Assembly (NCBI GenBank): GCA_965220305.1
Contig: OZ244817.1
Coordinates: forward strand, 3,658,001-3,722,000
Source: G965220305 sp965220305
GTDB lineage: Bacteria > Chloroflexota > Dehalococcoidia > Lucifugimonadales > UBA3495
Direction of reading: 5' to 3'
Length of the DNA stretch: 64,000 nt
The notes below the pieces were generated by a model. It ran no database searches. It worked only from the letters and a program-made list of their open reading frames with translations, and had not been told where the DNA came from. Both the position numbers and the translations under genes were made by a program. Shown piece by piece: positions 1-8,006 of the stretch. The number at the start of each line of letters is the position of its first letter. Within the stretch, counting starts at the first letter, position 1.

Positions 1-518
1 AGGTTTCCGAAGGTGTCGGCCCGCCAGGCGCGAATAAAAGCGTAGTCGGCGGGCATCGGGTACTCCAATACGTAGGTCCTGCCGTTAATTTCCCGGTGTT
101 CTTTACCCTCGGCAAGTTCCGTGCCCACGCTGGCCGGGGTGAAGAATGCGCCAATGCCCGAACCGGCGGCGCGGATGCGCTCGGCCAAAGTTCCCTGGGG
201 TACCAACTCGGCGTCAATCTCTCCGTCGTTGTACATACGAACAAAGGGCGGCACCCGGGATGGATGGGTGGGCGCGGTGAAGGCGCAGATCATCTTCTTC
301 ATCTGTCCGGCCTCAATCAGCATACCTACGTCCATCCGACCGTCGGTGCCCCCGTGCCCATTGGAAACCCCGGTCAATCCCTTAGCGCCCTGGCGGTGCA
401 GGGCGGCAATCAAGTTCTGCGGTGCGCCCACACCGCCGAATCCGGGAAACATCACGGTGGAGCCATTGGGCAGGTCCGCCACCGCTTCGTCAAAAGTATC
501 GTATATCTTATTTTTCAC
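1..518 (-). CDS. CoA transferase subunit A, 3' end beyond window
   Basis: The reading frame encodes the N-terminal 172 residues of a family I CoA transferase alpha subunit, of the 3-oxoacid or glutaconate CoA-transferase type, which moves CoA between acyl donors and carboxylates in the cytoplasm. The glycine-rich segment FPGFGGVGAPQNLIAAL lies near residues 24-40. It is followed by VSNGHGG and a GQMKKMICAF stretch, which match the subunit A pattern in order. The start is a GTG at 518 preceded by an AGAAGGGG ribosome site. The gene continues past position 1, so the C terminus and the expected adjacent subunit B are not visible. The substrate cannot be told from this part. Confidence 0.85.
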   Translation of the reverse strand, partial: MKNKIYDTFDEAVADLPNGSTVMFPGFGGVGAPQNLIAALHRQGAKGLTGVSNGHGGTDGRMDVGMLIEAGQMKKMICAFTAPTHPSRVPPFVRMYNDGEIDAELVPQGTLAERIRAAGSGIGAFFTPASVGTELAEGKEHREINGRTYVLEYPMPADYAFIRAWRADTFGN

Positions 519-577
519 TTGCCGACCCCTTCTTCTGTGTAGGAACCGTTACGCTTGACTATCAAGTGTAACTCTTA

Positions 578-729
578 GAGGGTGTGTGACAATCCCCCAC
601 CAGGGTCCAATTCTCTCTAAAGTTGCCGAGGTTTCTTTGAATCCGACGACGCACCAAAGCTAAGGCGGTGGATTCCCGCTTTCGCGGGAATGACGGGCTG
701 GGCGCTGATTGCCATTGTCACACACCCTC
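578..729. mobile_element. MITE with IS5-type termini (152 bp)
   Basis: The ends form a perfect 16-bp inverted repeat beginning GAGGGTGTGTGACAAT. The first 12 bases are the same as the termini of the IS5-family element at 35781-36628. The left flank is TTA and the right flank CTA, close to the TTA duplication of that IS. There is no coding capacity. A palindrome (GATTCCCGCTTTCGCGGGAA) sits at 671-690. It is best read as a non-autonomous derivative mobilised by the related IS. Confidence 0.65.
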
Positions 730-730
730 C

Positions 731-882
731 TAATATTACAACGACGGTTGGTATGAAAGGGCTCTTGGGAATCCCTTCCCGGCTATAGGCCAGCTTGCAC
801 GACAGCTGCGCGCCCGATCATTCCCCAATACAATTTCCGCTCACGAGCCACCCTGTTTGATGAAGCGTCGTTGTAATACTAA
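731..882. mobile_element. second short inverted-repeat element
   Basis: The ends at 735-746 and 866-877 are inverted copies of ATTACAACGACG, with partial match extending to about 16 bases outward. The roughly 150-bp interior has no reading frame of note. It abuts the previous MITE directly. I infer another non-autonomous insertion; its parent IS is not in the window. Confidence 0.4.
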
Positions 883-896
883 CGGCGGAAGGAGGC

Positions 897-1076
897 TTAT
901 AGAGTTAAGGCAATCGGTATAGCCCCCTTCCGACTCTCTCTATCTATCTTGCCAGTCTTTACCAGATTAGAGATGGTTGACCTGATACTGTGCTGAAACC
1001 AAGGGCGTTCCCCGTAAGGACTGGCACTTAGTTCCTCCTCGGTAAGATTTGCATGGTTCTCAAGCCATTTATTCAA
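897..1076 (-). pseudogene. short winged-helix-like fragment
   Basis: A 59-codon frame starting at TTG 1076 reads NKWLENHANLTEEELS and later ends RSTISNLVKTGKIDRES followed by RKGAIPIALTL. That pattern (a helical stretch, then basic residues and a short beta wing) resembles the N-terminal winged-helix domain found in Mrr-type restriction proteins. It lacks a ribosome site and a downstream domain, and it lies between MITEs and a truncated dehydrogenase. It is probably a remnant, and it could be chance. Confidence 0.3.
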
Positions 1077-1095
1077 TGCTGGTCAAGTATGTTGG

Positions 1096-1272
1096 TTACC
1101 TCGTAACTTGGTCGGCAGGCGCCGGGCTGCTGCCGGAGCCGTCCACTTCGCAACCGAGGTCGTTGACCACCACCGAAGCGCCTTCTTCGGCCAACAGCAA
1201 CGCTATTCCCCGTCCGATGCCCCTTCCAGCCCCGGTAACGACCGCTACCTTTCCTTCCAGCCGGTTAACCAT
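1096..1272 (-). pseudogene. truncated short-chain dehydrogenase (N-terminal 58 residues)
   Basis: The frame has a strong GGAGG ribosome site and an ATG at 1272. It opens MVNRLEGKVAVVTGAGRGIG, the first strand and glycine-rich TGxxxGIG nucleotide-binding loop of classical short-chain dehydrogenases, and then VVVNDLG, the acidic end of strand beta 2. A TAA stops it at 1096, so only about a fifth of the usual 250-300 residues remain. The catalytic YxxxK part is absent. The truncation point lies next to the insertion-rich stretch at 578-1076. The leftover peptide is unlikely to be functional. Confidence 0.75.
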
Positions 1273-1356
1273 ATTTACCTCCGGAGATTTGACCTGGCCC
1301 GAATATGTATGAGCTTGGGACAGTAGGCCAGGGCCGCCAACTTCCTGGAGCCAGCC

Positions 1357-2706
1357 CTACAAACGAATAACTCCGGTATCTTCTTCGATGCTAATTTCGG
1401 TACCGTAAGGCTTGGAGGCCTGTTGCAGCCACCGTAGCGTCTGCTGCGCCATCGGCCCTTCGGCGAGGGTGGGCCGACCCCGCTGCGCGATGGGACGCCC
1501 ATGTCCCATGTCTATGGGATGCAGGACGATCTCCTTGAGGGCGCCGTTGGCGTAGTTGCATACCGCCACCACGCTCTGCCAGAAGACCGGGTCCCCGGCG
1601 AAGGCCTTGGTGCCGCCGCCGGAGCGGGTGTCCAGGTAGTCCCCCGGTGTTTGGTCGTAGCCCAAATTGAACCGGCGGTAGGCCTCGTCGGGCAACCATA
1701 GAACGCTTTCGTTCTGGAAGATGAAGTTACCCAAGCTGTAAAAGATTGGCCGGTTCTTGTAAATTTCAATTCCCCGCAGGAAATGGGGCCCGTGCCCCGC
1801 AAACAAGGCTGCGCCCTGGTCGATGGTCCAGCGAGCGAAGTCCTGCAAAAATTCAGGCGGAGATAGCCGAGAACCGCCGTGGTACTCCCCGTCAGTCCCG
1901 CTCTCGTGGCAATGGGTGCCGTAGACCACCCAATCGGACTGCTTCTGGGCGCCCCGAATCCAGTTCGAGATTCCTTCCAGGTCATCCTTGTTGGGCGAAG
2001 TGGAGATGCCGAACTCCTCGCCCAGCCGGAATTTGTTCTCCAGGAATTTGAGTTCCGAGCTTTCGTCCCCCGCTTCGTCCTGTCCCCGGAAGCCGAATGC
2101 CTGGGCGGTCTCGTGGGCCTCGTGGTAGCCCAACTCCCGGTTAGCCTTGTGGAGGGCGTCAAAGACGTCCCTTTCCACGTGGTGCACCAAGTCATGGCGC
2201 AGGGCGTTGACTCCCGCTCGGCCCCGGAAGTCGGGGCGTCCGGCGCCGGCCCGGGACTGCTCGCTGAAGGTGCTGGTAGCCGACATTACGGCCACCCGGC
2301 CCCGGGGGGAGTCCACGTAGGCCGGGGAGCGGGCTTCGTCGAGGTCTCTTCCGCCGCCCGCCTGGGGCAGGTCCACTTCCCGGCAATGTTCCAGCGTGGT
2401 CAGAAACCCACCCTCGGAAAAGTCGAAGGAGTGGTTGTTGGCGGTGGTGACGGCGTCGATGCCCATCCACTTCAGTTCTTCCAAGTTCCTGGGGTCAGAC
2501 CGGGTGTAGGTGGCGCTGCTCCACTGCCAACTGCTCTCGTAGTCGTGGAACAGCATTTCCAGGTTTACCATGCTCACGTCCGCCGACCGCAGTATGTCCA
2601 CCAACTTCAGGAAGGAAGACTCTTTGAAGGGGCGCATACGCCTGGTAATCATGGCGTCCCCGCCCACGGCGATGGAAATGTCCCGTCGTTCTGCGTCGTA
2701 AATCAT
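1357..2706 (-). CDS. CapA family protein (metallophosphatase fold)
   Basis: The 449-residue product matches the CapA/PgsA family, whose best-known members take part in poly-gamma-glutamate capsule synthesis and share a calcineurin-like metallophosphatase fold. Visible motifs in order are AVGGDAMI near residues 12-19, VNLEML, TTANNHSFDF, YGTHCHESG, FAGHGPHFLRGIE and FYSLGNFIF, all typical CapA landmarks. No signal peptide is seen, unlike capsule-anchored CapA, so the product is probably cytoplasmic and its substrate is unknown. An ATG at 2706 fits the GGAGG site better than the TTG one codon upstream. No capB or capC neighbour is present. Confidence 0.85.
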   Translation of the reverse strand: MIYDAERRDISIAVGGDAMITRRMRPFKESSFLKLVDILRSADVSMVNLEMLFHDYESSWQWSSATYTRSDPRNLEELKWMGIDAVTTANNHSFDFSEGGFLTTLEHCREVDLPQAGGGRDLDEARSPAYVDSPRGRVAVMSATSTFSEQSRAGAGRPDFRGRAGVNALRHDLVHHVERDVFDALHKANRELGYHEAHETAQAFGFRGQDEAGDESSELKFLENKFRLGEEFGISTSPNKDDLEGISNWIRGAQKQSDWVVYGTHCHESGTDGEYHGGSRLSPPEFLQDFARWTIDQGAALFAGHGPHFLRGIEIYKNRPIFYSLGNFIFQNESVLWLPDEAYRRFNLGYDQTPGDYLDTRSGGGTKAFAGDPVFWQSVVAVCNYANGALKEIVLHPIDMGHGRPIAQRGRPTLAEGPMAQQTLRWLQQASKPYGTEISIEEDTGVIRL

Positions 2707-2790
2707 CAAGCCTCCTGCAATGCTGGGTAGTGTTGCGGGCCCGCGACCGGCGCGGCCAGACTCTGCTCCGTGGTGGGGTCAGGGTTATTC

Positions 2791-3504
2791 TTAGTCACCC
2801 TTTAGGCTGTATTCGCTCAATCGCTCCAGGACCTCGCCCAAGGGCAACACATCGGCGTACTTCTGGTGCATGTCGAACAGGTTGATGGCGTGGGTCGCCT
2901 GGTGGCGGTCAAAGACGCACTCTTCTACCACAATCATCCGATAGCGGTAGGTGCAGCCGTCGACCACGCTGGCGCGAACGCAACCGCTGGTGCTCTCCCC
3001 GCAAGTGATGATGGTATCCACTCCCAACTGGGTGAGGTGTCCCGCCAGGGGCGTGCCCCAAAAGGCGCTGGGAGATGACTTGCGGAGGACTGCTTCTCCC
3101 GGCAGGGGGGCTACTTCATCGACTATATCGTACTGGCGGGACCGGCGCTCCAGGGCCTCGGCGGACGGCGCGGTGGCCGAGGCCGGCTGCCTCTGGGAAG
3201 ACCAACCCTGGACTCCGCTGTTGTCCAGGCCCGTCATGTGAACTATAGGCAGTCCAGCGTCCCGGGCCGCTTGCAGCAGGGTTTGAATGTGGGGCAAGGC
3301 GTCCCAGGCGGCCATTCCGCAGCCGCTGGGCCAGGTCTTGACCTGCTCCAAAAGTAGCTCCGGCTTGTCCCCGAAGACCCATCGGTAGAGGTCAACCAGA
3401 AGTAGGGCCGGTCTTGCGCCAAACCCTACGCTTCCGTGGGCCCCCAGGGCCAGGTGGGCCCGGTCTTGGTCGGTCAGAAATTGGTCCCAAACGCGCTCGG
3501 TCAT
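2791..3504 (-). CDS. isochorismatase-family cysteine hydrolase
   Basis: The 237-residue product belongs to the cysteine hydrolase family of isochorismatases, nicotinamidases and N-carbamoyl amide hydrolases. The catalytic triad is visible as D38 (ALLLVDLYRW), K142 (VLRKSSPSAF) and C175 (GESTSGCVRAS), with the cis-peptide region before the Cys. The ATG at 3504 has a GGGAGGG ribosome site six bases upstream; the longer frame to 3564 has none. The neighbours are catabolic-type enzymes, so hydrolysis of an amide or carbamoyl compound is likelier than siderophore synthesis. The exact substrate is not predictable. Confidence 0.85.
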   Translation of the reverse strand: MTERVWDQFLTDQDRAHLALGAHGSVGFGARPALLLVDLYRWVFGDKPELLLEQVKTWPSGCGMAAWDALPHIQTLLQAARDAGLPIVHMTGLDNSGVQGWSSQRQPASATAPSAEALERRSRQYDIVDEVAPLPGEAVLRKSSPSAFWGTPLAGHLTQLGVDTIITCGESTSGCVRASVVDGCTYRYRMIVVEECVFDRHQATHAINLFDMHQKYADVLPLGEVLERLSEYSLKGD

Positions 3505-3710
3505 AGGGCCCTCCCGTTGGAGCGTATCCCTGGCATAATAACCCTTTTCTGGCGGCTTTGCCAACCGTGTTGAAGGTGGTAGCCAATTGGGAAAGTAGTG
3601 CCCCGAGAAACCGCCGTCAGCGGGGACGGAGAGACGCCCGATCTCCTCAACCCGGCGGGTTCCTGGAATGTGTGAGTCCTTGTTTGATGGCGCTGGTCGA
3701 TGGAGGGGGC

Positions 3711-3744
3711 CAAAAATTTAGGGGCGCCCCCAAGGACGCCCCTA
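3711..3744 (-). terminator. rho-independent terminator of the hydroxyacid dehydrogenase gene
   Basis: An 8-bp stem (TAGGGGCG at 3719-3726 with its complement at 3737-3744) is followed on the minus strand by ATTTTTGG. It lies 33 bases past the stop codon at 3777. Confidence 0.6.
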
Positions 3745-3776
3745 ACTGTACTGCCGCGTTCCCCCCTGTTGCTGGG

Positions 3777-4874
3777 TTACTGTTCCGCAGGTCCGGCTCC
3801 CCAACCATCGGGTATGCCAACCAGGTTGGCCTCCAGGTCCTGCACCGAGGTCTGGCCGCAGTAGGACATGGCCCGGGTCACCTCTTCCCGCAGGAGTTCC
3901 AGGACTCCGTGGACCCCTTCCGCGCCGTTTACCGCCAATCCCCAGAACAAGGGCCGGCCAATGGCGACGGCCCGGGCCCCCAGGGACAACGCCTTGACCA
4001 CGTCGCTGCCCCGGCGCACGCCCGAGTCCAGGAAAACCTCGGCCTGGCCCCGGGTGGCCGCCACTATTTCCGGCAGCATCTCGATGGACCCCATAGTCAT
4101 GTCCAGTTGCCGGCCCCCGTGGGTCGAGACCTGGATGCCGTTCACGCCGCATTCCACGGCTACATGGGCATCTTCGGCGGTGCGAATTCCCTTCAGCACC
4201 AGCGGCAGTCCGGTAAGCGACCGCAACCACTCAAGCTCGCGCCAGGTCAGGGGCGTGGTGTCCGACACCTCCCACCCGGGAGTTTCATCGGTGCCGCTAA
4301 TCTCGCTCTGGGGACGGTCCAGCCCCCGGAAGTTGCCCAGTTCATGTTCGCGGACGTATCGGTTGCGGAGGTCCCTTTCCTTGGGACTGGGCACGGGAGT
4401 GTCTACCGTCAAGCAGATGGCCTTGAAGCCAGCTTCTTCGGCCCGGCGGACCAGCATCTCGGTGAGTTCGTACCCCCGGTGGTAAAGCTGGAACCAGAGG
4501 GGCCCCGAGGCCGCCTCGGCCACTTCTTCCAGGCTATAGTTGGAGGAGGTGCTCAACATCATCAAAGTATTGGACATTCCCGCTCCCCGGGCGGTGGCCA
4601 ACTCCCCATCGGGGTGGGCCTTCATGTGGCTGCCGGCGGGGGCAATCATCACCGGCATACTGATTTCTTCGCCCAGCACCGTGGTTGAAATGTCCATGCT
4701 GGTGATGTCCCGCAGGAACCGGGGCCGCAGGGTCAGGGCCTCGAATGCCGACCGGTTGCGCCGGGTGGTGAACATGTCCATAGCCCCGGCGTCGATGGTG
4801 TCCCAGTCGTTATGGGGTAGGACCTGCTTGGCTCTGGCCTCGTAGTCGTACAGGTTTATCGGGTCTAGGCGCAT
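3777..4874 (-). CDS. FMN-dependent alpha-hydroxy-acid dehydrogenase/oxidase
   Basis: The 365-residue protein is the full length of the glycolate oxidase, lactate dehydrogenase and mandelate dehydrogenase family, TIM-barrel flavoproteins that oxidise 2-hydroxyacids to 2-oxoacids. Seen in order are MIAPAGSHMKAHPDGE, the LTVDTPV flavin segment, K228 in LVLKGI, the active-site H252 and R255 in STHGGRQLD, and the FMN phosphate loop DSGVRRGSDV. The usual SNHGGRQ reads STHGGRQ, a conservative change. The start is an ATG with GGAGGGG upstream. Membrane-anchoring segments are absent. It stands alone, followed by its own terminator. Confidence 0.9.
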   Translation of the reverse strand: MRLDPINLYDYEARAKQVLPHNDWDTIDAGAMDMFTTRRNRSAFEALTLRPRFLRDITSMDISTTVLGEEISMPVMIAPAGSHMKAHPDGELATARGAGMSNTLMMLSTSSNYSLEEVAEAASGPLWFQLYHRGYELTEMLVRRAEEAGFKAICLTVDTPVPSPKERDLRNRYVREHELGNFRGLDRPQSEISGTDETPGWEVSDTTPLTWRELEWLRSLTGLPLVLKGIRTAEDAHVAVECGVNGIQVSTHGGRQLDMTMGSIEMLPEIVAATRGQAEVFLDSGVRRGSDVVKALSLGARAVAIGRPLFWGLAVNGAEGVHGVLELLREEVTRAMSYCGQTSVQDLEANLVGIPDGWGAGPAEQ

Positions 4875-4959
4875 TTTCCCCTCCTTTTCCTTTTCCCTCG
4901 GTATAGTCGTTGCATTGTACCACCCGGGGGAAGGCGGTAGAGGTTAAGGCTGGCTGGCA

Positions 4960-5016
4960 GGGCTATTGCAATTGGATTGCAAGGGACCCGTCATTCCCGC
5001 GAAAGCGGGAATCTAG
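4960..5016. repeat. partial copy of the dispersed palindromic repeat
   Basis: The segment GACCCGTCATTCCCGCGAAA and its continuation repeat, in inverse orientation, the right half of the elements at 7719-7908 and 13147-13335. Only one end is recognisable here, so this is a fragment. The central palindrome is CCCGCGAAAGCGGG. Confidence 0.55.
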
Positions 5017-5093
5017 GGGTGGGGGTCTGCATTGGGGCGTGGACCTTAGCCCATTTCTGAAGCGCAACCCTCCGCCGCTCAGCCAGGACTTGA

Positions 5094-6560
5094 CTAGGAG
5101 GTGGTAGTTTGGAAGTCTCGACTGGGCCCGGCGCCAGCGGCCCTGGGAGCCTTGGGCCGCCGCATGACCCCGTAGGTTGCTGCGGCCAACAGGGACGCGA
5201 AGAAAGACACTACCAACGTCATGTCGTAGCTGCCGTGCCGGTCAAACCACCATCCGGCGGCCCAGGGCATCAAGAGCAGCGCCCAACTGTGGCTCAGGTT
5301 GATAATGCCCCGCAGGGTGGCGAAGTAGCGCCGTCCAAAGTAGTTGCCGATGGCCCCCCAGTTGATGGGGGTTATGCCCTCGGCCATTCCGCCCAAGATG
5401 GCTGCCAGCAGGAATATCCAGATCGAACCGCCGTAGAGCAGCAACACCATAGCCAGGGCGTACAAGAGCATCCCGCCGCCCAATGAGACTTGGGCGGGGG
5501 CCCGGTCGCCAATGAAACCGAAGAAAAGTTTGGAGGGAACGTTCATCCCCAGCCAGAAGGCAAAGACCAGCCCGGCGGTAGCGGTGTCCAGACCTTTCCA
5601 CTGCAATATGGCGACGATGTGTACCTGCACCGGCGCCTTGGCCACCTGCCGAAACAGGGTGCCCAGCAAAAGAAGCCAGTAGGTGGGCGAGCACAGCGCT
5701 TCCTTCAGGGAAAAGTCATGGTTGTCATAGTACTGGAGCATCTGACGGGCCGAGGAAGACCCTGCCCCTGATGCCGCCTGGCGGGCGGCGGCCACCTGCT
5801 CCGTTGTCGCCCCATCGGGCAACAGCCCAATGCTTTCCGGCGACTCTTTGAGTAGAGGCGAGAGGGGTAGCACAATGAAAAGATAGGCCAGCCCCGCCAG
5901 CACCGCTGCCGCCTGCCAGCTATGCAGGGCAATTATCAGTCCCAAAAGGGGCACCAGCAGCATCGAGCCAAGATTGCCCGTCGCCTCCTGGATGGACATG
6001 GCCCGCACCCGAAAGCGGCTGAACCACATATTTACCGCAGTCTTCGTGGCGTGTTGGAAGGCCATGGTCGCGCCCAGGGAGATAAACAGCAGGTAGGCGA
6101 TGGCGAAGGTCCAAACGCTGGACGCGCTGGCGAAGACGAGGAACCCTATGCCGGTGAGCGCCGTGCCGATAATCAGCAGCTTCCGCGAACCGTAGCGGTC
6201 GGCGAGGTATCCGATGACCGGGCCTTCGACCGCCCCTTCGGAGCGGGCCAGGGCGAAGATGAGGGAGGTGGTGGCCCGGTTCAGGCCGAGGCTGGTTTCA
6301 ACCGGGACCAGGAGCAGGGCGGCCCCCTTGGAGAAGAACCCGTTGTTGACGGCGCCCATGAAGCTGACCAGGGCGAGCATACGCCACCCGTAGAATGTCT
6401 GAGTGGGATGCCGCAGCGCGTTGATCAAGCTCCCCGTTTTGTCCTCCCGGCCCTGGACTGGTTGGCGGGTTTCGAGTGGTCTCAGCCTGGCAGAAGCCTG
6501 GTTACAGTATTCCCTCGGGGCCCGGACAAGGACCGCCAACCCTTGGGAAAAACCAGCCAT
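5094..6560 (-). CDS. MFS transporter
   Basis: The product is a major facilitator superfamily carrier with about 12 hydrophobic segments, starting at YGWRMLALVSFMGAVNNGFF. The loop 2-3 signature GYLADRYGSRK is present, and the corresponding loop between helices 8 and 9 reads FFGFIGDRAPAQ. The closest style is the oxalate/formate antiporter and monocarboxylate group, which fits the acid-handling enzymes around it, but the substrate is unknown. The longest frame starts at ATG 6560 without a ribosome site. The first 44 residues are not conserved-looking, and a TTG at 6428 may be the real start. Confidence 0.85.
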   Translation of the reverse strand: MAGFSQGLAVLVRAPREYCNQASARLRPLETRQPVQGREDKTGSLINALRHPTQTFYGWRMLALVSFMGAVNNGFFSKGAALLLVPVETSLGLNRATTSLIFALARSEGAVEGPVIGYLADRYGSRKLLIIGTALTGIGFLVFASASSVWTFAIAYLLFISLGATMAFQHATKTAVNMWFSRFRVRAMSIQEATGNLGSMLLVPLLGLIIALHSWQAAAVLAGLAYLFIVLPLSPLLKESPESIGLLPDGATTEQVAAARQAASGAGSSSARQMLQYYDNHDFSLKEALCSPTYWLLLLGTLFRQVAKAPVQVHIVAILQWKGLDTATAGLVFAFWLGMNVPSKLFFGFIGDRAPAQVSLGGGMLLYALAMVLLLYGGSIWIFLLAAILGGMAEGITPINWGAIGNYFGRRYFATLRGIINLSHSWALLLMPWAAGWWFDRHGSYDMTLVVSFFASLLAAATYGVMRRPKAPRAAGAGPSRDFQTTTS

Positions 6561-6665
6561 TGGTTGCTATTGGGGCGGTTCGCCCGCACTGATACGGTGT
6601 TAGTTGCTGAATGGGTGGGGCCTCCGGCTTTGAAGGGTGGCTCCTGCCCCACCAGCCTGGGGAGG

Positions 6666-7058
6666 TCATCCGTTGCCGTCCCTCAGGTGCAGGACTGCCC
6701 CGACCAGGAGCGAACCCCAGCCCAGCAGCAGAGTCGCGCCCCCGACGGGCGCGATTGCGCCAAATACACCGATGGCTGACAGGGCCAGGATATAGAGGCT
6801 GCCGCAGAAGAGCAGGGCCCCGGCAACGAACAGCCCTCCCGCCAGGCGCAAAAGCCACGAATTCCAGTGTTCGCCCAGGAATCCCACGAGCAAGAGGGCG
6901 ATGGCATGAAACATTTGGAAGCGCACGGCGACCTCGTAGGTGCCTCGGGCGTCGGCGCCGATTGAGTCGGGCAAGTAGTGTGCGCCGAAGGTCCCGGCCA
7001 TCAGGCTAAGCAGGCCGTACAATGCGCCGATAACTATCCAACAACGGGCCAGTTGCAT
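6666..7058 (-). CDS. DUF423 family membrane protein
   Basis: A 130-residue protein with four hydrophobic helices. It contains the DUF423 (YgdD-like) landmarks GTFGAH near the start and RFQMFHAIALLLVG in the second helix, followed by a glycine-rich PVGGATLLLGW end. The function of the family is unknown. The ATG at 7058 follows AAGGGTG and gives the family's usual length; the upstream extension to 7139 is not conserved in character. It lies immediately before a tRNA cluster. Confidence 0.85.
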   Translation of the reverse strand: MQLARCWIVIGALYGLLSLMAGTFGAHYLPDSIGADARGTYEVAVRFQMFHAIALLLVGFLGEHWNSWLLRLAGGLFVAGALLFCGSLYILALSAIGVFGAIAPVGGATLLLGWGSLLVGAVLHLRDGNG

Positions 7059-7161
7059 CCGGGTGTCACCCTTGTTTTCATTGTCTGCTGGGTGATGGTG
7101 GTTGACATAAAAAGAGGCAGTCTCTCCGGGCTGCCTCACGGGAATTCAGTATTGAAGTTTA

Positions 7162-7247
7162 TGGTGCCGAGGGAGGGACTCGAACCCACACACCCTCACG
7201 GGTAGCGGATTTTAAGTCCGCCGCGTCTACCATTCCGCCACCTCGGC
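7162..7247 (-). tRNA. tRNA-Leu (anticodon TAA)
   Basis: The 86-nt minus-strand transcript folds with GCCGAGG acceptor ends, a long variable arm, GGTTCGAGTCC in the T arm and an encoded CCA. The anticodon loop CTTAAAA gives TAA. Confidence 0.95.
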
Positions 7248-7294
7248 CCGGGTAGCTATTGTATACGCTGGTTCGTTACGCTGCGGGATGTATA

Positions 7295-7370
7295 TGGAGG
7301 CGACGGGCGGATTCGAACCGCCGAATAGAGGTTTTGCAGACCTCCGCCTTAACCACTTGGCTACGTCGCC
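7295..7370 (-). tRNA. tRNA-Cys (anticodon GCA)
   Basis: The acceptor arms GGCGACG and CGTCGCC pair, the T arm carries GGTTCGAATCC, and CCA is encoded. The anticodon loop CTGCAAA gives GCA. Confidence 0.95.
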
Positions 7371-7396
7371 GCAAAACTAACGTCTAAATGGCCGGT

Positions 7397-7483
7397 TGGT
7401 GCCGAGGGCGGGACTTGAACCCACACGAGCTTACGCCCACGGCCCCCTCAAGACCGCGTGTCTACCTATTCCACCACCTCGGC
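7397..7483 (-). tRNA. tRNA-Leu (anticodon GAG)
   Basis: The acceptor arms match the first Leu tRNA (GCCGAGG). A long variable arm and encoded CCA are present. A five-pair anticodon stem (CGGTC with GGCCG) leaves the loop TTGAGGG, so the anticodon is GAG. Confidence 0.9.
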
Positions 7484-7718
7484 CTTTTGACGTGCGGTAA
7501 GTATACCACAACCAGTAGGGACACAACAGATAGAGTCAGATTTAGCCTGGGGCTTTCGGATACCCGCTGCACCCATCTATCCTGCGCCAATGCCGGTTCA
7601 AGACCACTGTTGACGGTCGAAATGGTAGGCTTGAACCGGACACAAAGTCGGGCGGTCACCCCGGGCTGGCTCGCGCTCATAATCGACCTAACTCGGCGCT
7701 CCCTGGGGCATTGGGGAG

Positions 7719-7908
7719 CAGGGCAATCGCATACTAACACCGAGCTTACCGTCGCTCCGCCGAAAAGCCTGTCCCGTTGCAGAGCCGGGGCGAATCCCAT
7801 ACCTGGCGAACGGTCCCAACAGTCGCCGGTCCTGTTGAATCGGGGGGCTGGATTCCCGCCTTCGCGGGAATGACGGGTCCCTCGCTATCCAATATGCGAT
7901 TGCCCTGC
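7719..7908. mobile_element. MITE-like repeat, copy 1 (about 190 bp)
   Basis: The ends are 15-16 bp perfect inverted repeats (GCAGGGCAATCGCATA). The same interior recurs at 13147-13335. Nearly identical 9-bp flanks (ATTGGGGAG at 7710-7718 and ATAGGGGAG at 7909-7917) look like a target duplication. The right half contains the palindrome CCCGCCTTCGCGGG. No reading frame is convincing. The rest of the 7484-8006 gap shows nothing I can name. Confidence 0.65.
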
Positions 7909-8006
7909 ATAGGGGAGCCTTCAACGGCCTGTCTGATATAATGGGGCTTAATCATGTCACGCCGGTTTCCAGGCATCCCACTTAAAGAAAGCAGGTCCTA
8001 CAGAAT

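Noticed and set aside
96..558. Plus-strand frames of about 145 codons
   Set aside because: They are antisense to the CoA-transferase subunit gene, which has family motifs and a ribosome site.
7388..7873. Plus-strand frame of 161 codons beginning in the tRNA-Leu(GAG) gene
   Set aside because: It reads through the antisense of a tRNA and into a MITE; the protein text shows no family features.
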